From the NCBI GenBank assembly GCA_032622095.1, contig CP136068.1:134609989-134673988 (forward strand): a stretch of 64,000 bases of DNA, in the 5' to 3' direction. The stretch is from Siphonodentalium dalli. Its lineage: Eukaryota; Mollusca; Scaphopoda; Gadilida; Siphonodentaliidae. This document shows, in pieces, positions 54,918-64,000 of the stretch. Numbering within the stretch: position 1 is the stretch's first letter; every line of letters begins with the position of its first letter. The notes beneath the pieces are model-generated. The model searched no databases. It had not been told where the DNA came from and saw only the letters and a list, made by a program, of their open reading frames with translations. The translations under genes and the position numbers were made by a program.

Positions 54918-54921
54918 TTAA

Positions 54922-55232
54922 TGTATGTGCCTCTATCCGGACCCCTATCTCCGACATGTTTCCTTATCACATCATTAGATGTCCTATAATAAATAAGCCT
55001 GTATGATCGAGACTACAATATATAAGTTTTGTAGAAATCGGTGAAAAAAACATTTTCATCGAATTTGGTGACGATCCTAATTGGTGTCACAGAATGTATA
55101 TTATATTACATACGTAAAACAGCCACCAAAAGCAAAACCACAATCGTATTTTATTTATATAACCTGTTTCGTAAAACAAAACCGACGATCGCGCTATTTT
55201 CCACATATATATATATATATATATATATACTA
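54922..55232. other. No gene seen; ends in (AT)n
   Basis: A dinucleotide AT run of about 25 bp lies at 55206-55230 and directly precedes the ACTAGCAGGGTTACCCGGCG repeat start. Confidence 0.5.
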
Positions 55233-56590
55233 GCAGGGTTACCCGGCGTTGCCCAGGTTAATGTATGCTGTGGATATTTGTTGGGAATAGAGTATGCGCT
55301 TGCTTGCTTGCGATTAATCCGTTCCACCAATAATGAAGTATTTATGTATTTACAACTGCGTATACATTAGACGTTACAATATGATACATGAACATCATAA
55401 ACACATTAGTTCGATAAAATATGATAATTGGATTTTACATATTGAGATGTATCAATCAATCTAGTGGGTTGGACTACGATCTCGAGGACACCTGGCTATC
55501 ATATCCCTATGAAGATACAGATGTTTCAAAGAAATTTCCAGGTGCTCCTCTGTTCATGGTGCTATATATTGGCTAAATATTCTTAGTTTAAACGAAATGT
55601 TGCTGCGCATATATATCAGCTACATGTGCCAGGCACAGAGCGAGATTTTGAGTTGTTTATGTCAGTCGATGAGGCTGTTCTAAAACGTTTGTCAGATATG
55701 AGTATTGGTAGGATCCTGAAAAGTCTTGTGCTACTAACTGCATTTTCAGGCGTCTTTAAATCACGATTAGATTCCTCGTTTTATGGATAAGAACGTGTAT
55801 CAATTTGGTGGAAATTGGCACTAAAAAAAATGTGCATAAATTTTGGTGCCCCTGTCCCTTTCAATGCAACCCTGACTCGAATGAGGCCACATTTGACAGA
55901 TAAAAGCCACACCATTAGACTCCTCATACCATGGGGATGATTTTGTATAAGTGTGGTGGCAATCGGCGACTTATTATCAAATTTAGTGCCCACCCCCTCA
56001 CAACCTTTCATCTAAAAACAACAATTTGGCGTTGTTAAATCGCACAATTAGATACCTTGTATCATGCAGAAGAATATATATCAATATGGTGGAAATCGGC
56101 GTTAAAATTAGTTTTTTCAATTTTGGTGCCCCTCTCCCCGTCCGTTCGTCCCTGACTCAAACGACGACACTTTTAACATATTTAAACACACCGTTGGATT
56201 CTTCATATCATGGGGATGATTATATGTGAAGTTTCGTGGCAATCGGCGGCAGAAAAAAATCTGCCCCCCCCCATTCCGGGCACCCCTGACGCGAACGGCG
56301 CGACTTTTGTCATATTTAAACCACGCCATTAGATTCCTCATATTATGGGGATAATTATATATAAATTTGGTGGCAATCGGCGACAAATATTTTTTTTGCC
56401 CTTTCCCCTTTTCTGCCCCTGACAACAACGGCGTCACTTTAGAAAATTCTAACCACGACCATTATCTTTCTCGTAAAAAGCTACTCCTAGTAGACCCCTT
56501 TGGCGTCATCTAGATGGTCCCCTGTGAATTTCTATAGAACACAGACAGACAGACAGACAGACAGACATTCGCAAATATAGATATAGATAT
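55231..56590 (+). repeat. ACTAGCAGGGTTACCC repeat with about 115-bp internal tandem units
   Basis: It starts after (AT)n with ACTAGCAGGGTTACCCGGCG and ends in (CAGA)n at about 56541-56568 followed by an AT-rich run. Between 55780 and 56450 four or five units recur with words ATTAGATTCCTCATATCATG, GGGGATGATT, GTGGCAATCGGCG and TGCCCCT. Repeats opening with this word and closing in (CAGA)n are widespread in invertebrates. I cannot assign the class (a SINE- or LINE-3'-derived unit is possible). Confidence 0.6.
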
Positions 56591-56595
56591 ATATA

Positions 56596-57690
56596 TACTA
56601 GCAGGTGACCCGACTTCGTCCGGGTTTTGACCTTGAATTGACCATTTTGAAGGTCAAGGTCAGGTCGGAGTCACGATTTGACCCGTCCAAAACACTCACC
56701 GTCGTCGAAATCCGTCCAGCAGTTTTCCCGGCCATAGCTAACAGACAGAAGTTCCAAAATATATATTAGATCATTTGTGGGTACCCGTTTCAAGGTGAAG
56801 GTCACATCGGGCGGAAAAACTGACCCGATGAAAATCTGCCCCATTCCCAGGAACCCCTAAGTACGAACAGTATATAGAAATCACACAACACGCTCATGTC
56901 TGTACACACACAACACGCTCATGTCTGGATACATACACGCTCTTTATCAACGACACTGCGGATACGAACGCTCTTTAACTATCACGCGATTAACCCATGG
57001 ACTACCCATTGCTGTGGCGGGGGATTGGAGAATGAGTGCTCTGACGTTCTCAGAAGCGGTGCGATGACATTCCATCTGGGATTTTACCCTTAGATAGGAA
57101 GTTTCGGCTCAATCCGTTCGACAGTCCCAAAATAACTTCGTCCGGGCTTTGACCTTGAATTGACAATTTTGAAGGTCAAGGTCAGGTCGGAGTCACTATT
57201 TTACCCGTCCAAAACACTCCCCGGAAAAAATTACCCGTAGGCATAAAATTTCGTCGAAATCCGTCCAGCAGTTTTCCCGGCCATAGCTAACAGACAAACA
57301 AACAGACAGAAGTCCCAAAATATATATATAAGGTCACATCGGCCGGAAAAACTGACCCGATGAAAATCTCCCCCATTCCCATGAACACCTAAGTCACGCT
57401 CATGTCTGTACACAGACACAACACGCTCATGTCTGGACACATACACACTCGTTATCAACGACACTGCCGATACGAACGCTCTTTAACTATCACGCGATTA
57501 ACCCATGAATTCCCATTGCGCTGGCGGGGGATTGGAGAATGAGTGCTCTGACGTTCTCCGAAGCGGTGCGATGACACTCCATCTGGGATTTTACCCTTAG
57601 ATAGAGAAGTTTGGGCTCAATCCGTCCGGCAGTTTTCCCGGCCATAGCTAACAAACAAACAAACAGAAGTCCCAAAATATATATTAGATA
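56596..57690 (+). repeat. About 525-bp duplicated repeat module, two units
   Basis: Unit 1 (about 56596-57125) and unit 2 (about 57126-57690) share ACTTCGTCCGGG, GACCTTGAATTGAC, CGTCGAAATCCGTCCAGCAG, AACTGACCCGATGAAAATC, ACGAACGCTCTTTAACTATC and GGATTGGAGAATGAGTGCTC. The second unit has an extra CAGACAAACAAACAG-type tail. It is related at its start to the preceding ACTAGCAG repeat. Confidence 0.75.
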
Positions 57691-58261
57691 GCTTTATAAT
57701 ACAGCCACTATGCATACAATTGGATAGCGAAATATACTTAATCGGGGTTCACGATTAGATAACGATTTATATTAAATCGCAAAAACACTTGGCACGCTAA
57801 GTAATAGGTTAGGCTTTCCTACAGAATAACATCTTCTCTTGAACCACCAGGCATATTTAGCCTATATCCTGGCACGGAAGGTCCTTAAATTGCGTTTCTG
57901 GGATCAAGATTTGTTTTAAATGGTCTGAGTAAGAGGATTAAGCAGTTTTCTCTTTAATGACTTATTAAAACTTCCCCTCCTCCCTATCCCCACCACCAGA
58001 AATGGTTTCATAAAACTCCTTCTTCGATGTCAATAATAAGCATTTCAGCATGCTTTAGTAATTAAAGACCTGTAGACATTACTACACATGCCATCATGTC
58101 AGATTTGATCTAATCTTACATCCTTACATAAACAATCACAGTGCTATGTCACCTACTGTTGTGTTTGGGTAACTAATATCAAATTAAAAACCATATTTGT
58201 ACAACAGTGATATGTGTTATTTTAAGAGTGTTTTGTTAACCACACTTAATCTCCAATTGAA
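57691..58261. other. No gene seen
   Basis: AT-rich, no protein-like frame, no partner recognised. Confidence 0.5.
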
Positions 58262-58575
58262 TTATTATACCTTCAACTTTTTCTTCAAAAAGTGGTGGTA
58301 TGCCGGATTGACTTTGTCCGTCTGTCTGTCTATCAGTCCGTCTGTGCATATATCTCAGCCATGGTGTATCGAATGAAATACGATGTGGCGGTTCGCCATC
58401 ATGGCTGCTTTCAAAAGAGTGCCCAATGACATAGTTTACATTTACCATCCCAGACTTATCCGTCTTTGTTTATTTAAATATAAATTCTTTTTTTTTAAAT
58501 TGGTTTCATCCCGCCCATGTTTCAATTTGGCAACGTGTGGGATATGCGAGCACCAAAGGGTGTAACTTTGTTTTG
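58262..58575 (+). repeat. GTCCGTC-type dispersed repeat, copy 2
   Basis: It matches 42500-42860: GTCCGTCTGTCTGTCTATCA, AGCCATGGTGTATCG, CATCATGGCTGCTTTCAAAA, CGCCCATGTTTCAATTT and the end word AGCACCAAAGGGTG occur in the same order. Confidence 0.65.
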
Positions 58576-61500
58576 GTGGAAGGGATTAAATCCATGGTAT
58601 TGATTTGCTGAAATGGCTGGCCAGTTAAAAGCGACAGTGGTACAGATTTTAACACTTCTCATGTTCAATGAGTTCACTTCAACTTCTAAAACAGACCCTC
58701 AATTCAATTCAATTCAATTTCTATTTATTATTATAAACTCATCGTCTAATTTGACACGCATGAGTACTACATGTATATTGTCCTTATTTACAAATGAAAG
58801 AATAATATAAATACATATCAAATATGGGGGAATACACAGAAGAAAGTATTTATTAATATAAATATGAATATCATCGAGGGGGTGTACCTGCGCATGTGTA
58901 TGTAGACGTTCATATGCGTGGAAATAAATATGTGTATGATAATAATATGGTATAATTAGTGGTATATGGTGTATGTGGGACGAGTCCTTGTACATATGTT
59001 GTATGAGGGTGGGAATTTTTCGTTGAACCTCAGGAGTGGATCATTAGTGTTTTTTAGATATATTGATAGATTTACTATGATATTTCTGTTATTTGTATCG
59101 AAGAGGTCATTTAATTTAATTGTGTTCGGTCGGTTGTGATAGTAGGCTTTCAAATACTTCGTTCTGAGGGCAATTAGCTGAGGGCAGTTCATAACCAGAC
59201 CAATGGATCTCGCAAGTCATTGGGTGATTGGATTTATATTGGCTCGAATGGGGCAGAGATATGACATTTAAGAACACCCACCCATCCCTCAAAAATATAA
59301 ATTATTTGTGCTGCTGAATTCAAGTTTGGTAAAGTTTTTGGTGAAGATTCTTAGGATAATGGCTTTGACATTTTTTCAGTTATATATAAGTGTTATGAAT
59401 CTTATATATAAGCTGTTCACCCTTTCCGTCTGTGCACTGAGGTTTATATAAAATATGTTGATAATATTGATAATATCAAGGAATATATCACAAGAGTGCC
59501 ATGTTGTTAAACTGTTCCCCTACTGCTACCCCTACTGCTACCCCTACTGCTACCCTTATGGGACATGGTATCACTTGACATGGTTCAAATTAGCATACAA
59601 CTTGGAAATTGGAATCATACTGGTTTAAAAGAAATTTTTTTAAATGCAGAGCTTGTGAAAATTTCAGTTTGGCATGTGTGAGACTGACTGCGAAGTAGTT
59701 AACATGCTTTAAAATTATTATGAAAAGATGTACAGGCTTCAGAGACTTTAATCCTTTCTATACTAAATATATTCTTCCACTAAGTTTAAAAATTATACTT
59801 TGGAATAGTCTATTATTCATTTTGAGGGATGTTGAAATAATAAAAACAGACGAAAGGTAGACGAAAACCTTGATTATGAAATAATCAATTTTATTTTCAA
59901 GGCATCGTACTAAATTAAGAACGTTCGGGTGTATCCCTTTAAGAGCAGTATGTACGTTTTATGTACGGACATGCGCAGTCTCTTTGTCCTCCATCAGTCG
60001 GCAATAGAAAAATATGAATTTTGTGCAAACATAATTCCCGTATTTCTTTGATTATCAGGATTCATTTTCAATTTCTATCCCCCTGGTCGATGCCAGAACC
60101 ACAGCGTCCCGTTGGTTGTGTTATTTGTCGCGACATAATAGTCAATTGTATCTTATTTCAACTTCTATAAGTTGAAATTCACTGTTTATTCGCGGGGACA
60201 CGTGTTTCGATAGTTCGATGTTCGGCGTACATTTTTCTTCACCTACTATTTAGTTACTGTTTCTTTCCAAATTCGACTCGGGGTTTTATACAAGATTGTC
60301 GTTATCGTGCAATAATTTATTTATGTTGCACAATTTAACAAATTGCTAATGTTTTTGGGACCTAATTTTTTGCACGAAATTGGGACAAAGAATAATTCTA
60401 TCCGCTTCCACTTCCGGTAGATTTCGTAACCATTTTGGGTACGAACGTTACTTCCGACCTATAGTGGTGTATCATTTAGCTGGCACCGGTACTTTTAGGT
60501 CAGCATGACCGCTTTCGCAGATTGATGCTTCCAAGTTCTCGGATACGCACTACGTTCATGACTGAACTACCATACTTTATATTTCTTCAATAAATATTTC
60601 ATTATCTTACTTCCTTCCCATACTTAAAACAACAAACCCCTTTTTAACAAACCTTTTATGTTATAGTATTTACATAGAGTTTTTAACTTAAGTAATTTAT
60701 GTTTAGACTTAATTTTAACCTGCCATGTCATGTGTGGTCAGGGTTCTCCTAACTAGGAGAGATCTCCTACATTGAGCTGGGCTGAACTCTGTTGCGAGTT
60801 AAAACACGCCAACCGGGTTACCTTTCATAACAAAGGTACAGATCAAATGAATTGGTTTTTCCTTTTAATTTTACATCATGTGACTTCAGCGCTTGCCATA
60901 AATGAGAACAAAGTATCACTCCTTTATCAGTAACGTGTGTGTTGGGGCACCAAACACGCGCTGCTGTCCTACGATGTGATTTTAAGTACACAGGAAGTCA
61001 TTGTGGACACGGGCATACATTTAACAATAGCAAACGATACTAACTATCATGATGGAATATCTTTGCATTCCGACATAGCTCGGTGTGCGCTTTATTGTTT
61101 TATTTGCTCATACCCACTTATTCTATACTTCTTAGATAGAGAGCTTCTACAGGTATCCAGCTGTTCAAGTGCATTGCTCAACTCACATGAGCTAGATAGC
61201 ACAGATTTGATTTGCCCATCGGTGGTATTATTCCAGGGTGGTTGGTCAATGGTGTGTTGGCTATGTTTAGGCGATTACGACATTCATAAGTAATCACACA
61301 TAAATAAAAAAAATTAAATTACATACACAGTTTTATAGTGATTATGGCTGTTGAGACATTGTCGAACAGGGTTCGGGATCTTTTTTGGGGTAATAGGAGC
61401 AATATGTTTGGCATTTTTGACGACTATTTTGACTTTTAGTTTACCCCTAAAATATTTCTTCAGATTTGCTGGAGTTATTGTAAATTCTTAGCCTGGTTAG

Positions 61501-61980
61501 TTTTAATGCTTATAAGGCTGTTCGTGGGACTATGGGTAGTTTCTTGCACTTTAAGCCGTTTTGACAAACCATTAGCTTTTAAAATAATTTAGTAATATTT
61601 GTAATGATCTTTTGCTACATGGGACTTAACACATGTATATATTGATCAACCTTATACATATTACCAGTACTCACGAACATTATTTTCACCTGATCAGTTG
61701 ATATTTAATTCTTCACCTTGCAGGCCTGGACACACCACTATATCTATGCTACAATATATATACTTGTAGTTTATTCAATTTAATAGTATTTATAGCTAAT
61801 GCAGTTATAATATCTGTTTTCTCTTAGGTCATGTTTATTCCAGGAGCATTGAGGCCTCGACTTGTTGGTGACACATTTGATATGCAAATTTTACTCTGCC
61901 TTTTCAGTCAGTACTATTCAAATTTTCGCTTTAAAACACGGATACACAATTATACTTGTCACGAGGTGTATACTGGTCGT
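58576..61980. other. No gene seen; simple repeats
   Basis: CAATTCAATTCAATTCAATT lies near 58699-58718 and a 12-bp unit TACTGCTACCCC is repeated three times and more at 59517-59555. A 118-codon plus-strand frame (60937-61293) has Cys-rich but unfamiliar content and is not supported as a gene. Confidence 0.5.
59517..59555 (+). repeat. 12-bp minisatellite TACTGCTACCCC
   Basis: Three perfect units and a partial one. Confidence 0.9.
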
Positions 61981-62640
61981 TTATTAATGTATAGCTAATG
62001 CTAACTTTTCAGTGTTCGCGTTGCTGTATAACTATCTGGCTATTGTGCAATGGTTTATAACTAGGTGGTTATTATTATCGTTTATAGCCATTTGGCTACT
62101 ATGCATGCGTTTATCATTCCAGGTTTATGGATATTCGAAGTGGTTTGAGATAGTTACTTTAATTTACAGGTGGATTTCTAAATTTATTATCTTACAGGCG
62201 TCCTAAATGCATATTATTTCACAGGAGGCTTTCCAAATTCGTTATACGTTTATAACGATATGGTTATTATGTATCCGTCTGTTGCTGAGGGGTAATTATG
62301 TGTACGCCTGTATGGTACGTTTACATAACTCTTCGGTTATTGTGCACATATTGTGGCTGGAAGTTTATAAATATGTGGTTATTGTGCACACGTTTATGAC
62401 TGTGGTTATGACCTTATGGTACATATATTTATAACGGTTCGGTTATTAAATGCATATGTTTAGGACTTCTTGGTTATTGTGCCCACATATATAGCTTTAT
62501 GTTTATGAATGTGGTTCTTATGCACACGTGATGACAGTGAATGTTATACATGCGTATGTGTATAACTATTTGGTTCTTGTGCATACGTCATATAACTCCA
62601 ATTTTATTATGCATACATGTACGTGCGCTTGTTGCGTTAA
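61980..62640 (+). repeat. Degenerate satellite field 1 (TTTATAACT...GGTTATTGTGCA)
   Basis: Words of the form TATAACTNTNTGGTTATTGTGCATACGTTTAT recur imperfectly with a period of about 35-75 bp (for example near 62020, 62045, 62090, 62330, 62440 and 62560). Units are strongly diverged. Confidence 0.5.
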
Positions 62641-62699
62641 TAAGCATGTTTACGGGTTAGGCATGTTTTGCTCATAAGTATGCTCAATTATACTACCTT

Positions 62700-63045
62700 G
62701 AAGCCGTTGCTCTATTACAGGTAGCTTTCTAAATATATTATTTTACAGGCTCTTTCTCCATATATTATTTTACAGCAGGCTTTCTAACACTATTGGTTTA
62801 CATACAGGTTGCTGTTAAATATATACTATTTTACATATGTTTTTGTTTTCTCTAAAAATATTACTTTACGTGTGGTTCTCTACATATCAATTTTTTATTT
62901 TATAGGTGGCTTTCTATATATATACATATTTCACAGGCTGCCCTCTTCACATATTACTTTGCAGGTGGTGTTCTAACTTCTAAGTATTTAACCTGATTTA
63001 GCAGGTGGCTTGCTAAATATTTATTGCAGGTAGCTTTAATGGCCA
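62700..63045 (+). repeat. Degenerate satellite field 2 (TTTTACAGGTGGCTTTCTAA)
   Basis: Eight or more imperfect units resembling ATATTATTTTACAGGTGGC follow one another every 35-60 bp. Each contains a TTTTACAG-type word that looks like a splice acceptor. Confidence 0.6.
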
Positions 63046-63539
63046 TGCTACTATGTGCCATATCTTGCCATGTATACAGAGATCCTCTTCCATAATGTAG
63101 ATACCTTGTTACTGTATCTATCGTACCATTAAAAACCACTGCATTTGTAGAATGACTATCAGTGTGTTTTATGTGTGGATGTGCGGCTTGTATATTCATC
63201 TACCGAGACATACAAACTTTACCATAGTAAAACTAGAGGCTTAACTGACCACTTCACTAATGATATTGTACGTGTGGTCCCGATAGGTATTACGCCTCTC
63301 TAGTCCTCGATAGATATTCAGCTTACCATAATCCACATGTTAACCGCTCACTTTAAAGTTTATACTCTCATCGTCGCATTACGTGTACGACATATAGCAA
63401 ATTGATTATAAAAGTATAGCTTCATTCGATTACTTATGTTAGTCAGATTTCAGACCAGTGTGCTATGACAATATATATTTACAATTGTCTTAAAGACTAT
63501 AAAAGCATAGCTGCACAGCAGTTAGAACATACGGGTAGT

Positions 63540-63985
63540 TCATACTATCACCTGGGTTGAAATACTGTAATATTCCGACCAGTCAGTGTAGTAAATGATT
63601 GCATTTTTCCGATTACAAGAGTGGATGGTGGTTGAAAATTATTGCGACCAGACTCTCACATACACTGAGGCTGAAAAGTATTATGCAAAGTTATACTATC
63701 TAGAACATAGTTTATATCATTGCTGGGACTGAAACGTATCCAGACCAGTTTTATGTAAATAATTACATTTGTCTTATTGACTACACAATCGGGCTGAAAA
63801 GCATTGAGACCAGACAATTTTATATCCACAATTTCACATTATGCTGGGGCTGAAAAGCATTCAGATTAGCATGTTATGTAAATAATTACATTTTTTCTTA
63901 TTGAATACGACAGTAGCTGAAAAGAGTTCTTACCAGAAAACTCATATACCTGGGGTTGAAAAGCATTCAGACCAGGCCATTATAT
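63540..63985 (+). repeat. Degenerate satellite field 3 (GGGGCTGAAAAGCATTCAGACC)
   Basis: The core GGGCTGAAAAGCATTCAGACC (one base more than allowed here is omitted) recurs about eight times between 63555 and 63975 at intervals of 40-80 bp, joined by AT-rich spacers such as ATGTAAATAATTACATTT. It probably continues past the window edge. Confidence 0.6.
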
Positions 63986-64000
63986 GTATGTCGAATTATA

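Noticed and set aside
60937-61293. 118-codon plus-strand frame
   Set aside because: No start context, family or repeat support; composition compatible with chance.
63540-63985. CRISPR-like array of regularly spaced repeats
   Set aside because: Units are strongly degenerate, spacing is irregular and the context is eukaryotic; a decayed satellite fits better.

Overview
The window looks like repeat-rich nuclear DNA of an invertebrate animal, most plausibly a marine lophotrochozoan such as a mollusc. That placement is an inference from AT-rich base composition, GT-AG splice-like signals and the types of mobile element present; there is no marker gene that fixes the species. Almost every large open frame belongs to a transposable element. 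The only frame that could be an ordinary host gene is an uncharacterised 379-residue protein on the minus strand at 5.9-7.0 kb.

Layout. 1-5.9 kb: scattered repeats, two tRNA-derived SINE pieces, a perfect hairpin, and an 863-bp inverted-repeat transposon whose ends carry a minisatellite and which itself holds a piggyBac-like MITE. 5.9-7.0 kb: the possible host gene. 7.26-12.30 kb: one complete tyrosine-recombinase retrotransposon of the Ngaro/PAT kind, with split direct repeats A1-ORFs-B1-A2-B2. It encodes Gag, reverse transcriptase, RNase H and tyrosine recombinase, and is broken by stops and frameshifts. 13-34 kb: graveyard of repeats with three decayed LINE reverse-transcriptase pieces (14.9-16.6, 17.4-17.9 and 23.3-24.9 kb), three PIF/Harbinger-like MITEs with 3-bp target duplications, Kolobok-like MITEs and several foldback hairpins. 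34.5-49.9 kb: a 15.35-kb Academ-type DNA transposon bounded by inverted repeats and a CTA duplication. It holds two diverged, divergently transcribed transposase genes, each ending in an XPG/FEN1-like nuclease domain and a cysteine-rich tail. The plus-strand gene (1527 aa) is intact; the minus-strand gene is broken. 50-64 kb: hairpins, a mirror-image pair of piggyBac-like MITEs, tandemly duplicated repeat modules and three neighbouring fields of degenerate satellite.

How the parts relate. The Academ element is the most unusual object: two paralogous transposase-nucleases read outward from a shared centre, with likely 5' UTR exons for the intact gene lying in that centre, which has also been invaded by a foldback element, a hairpin and a 473-bp tandem duplication. 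Three otherwise different piggyBac-like MITE families share one palindromic internal module, and paralogous empty sites define one MITE insertion exactly. No rRNA, functional tRNA, CRISPR array or bacterial-style operon was found.
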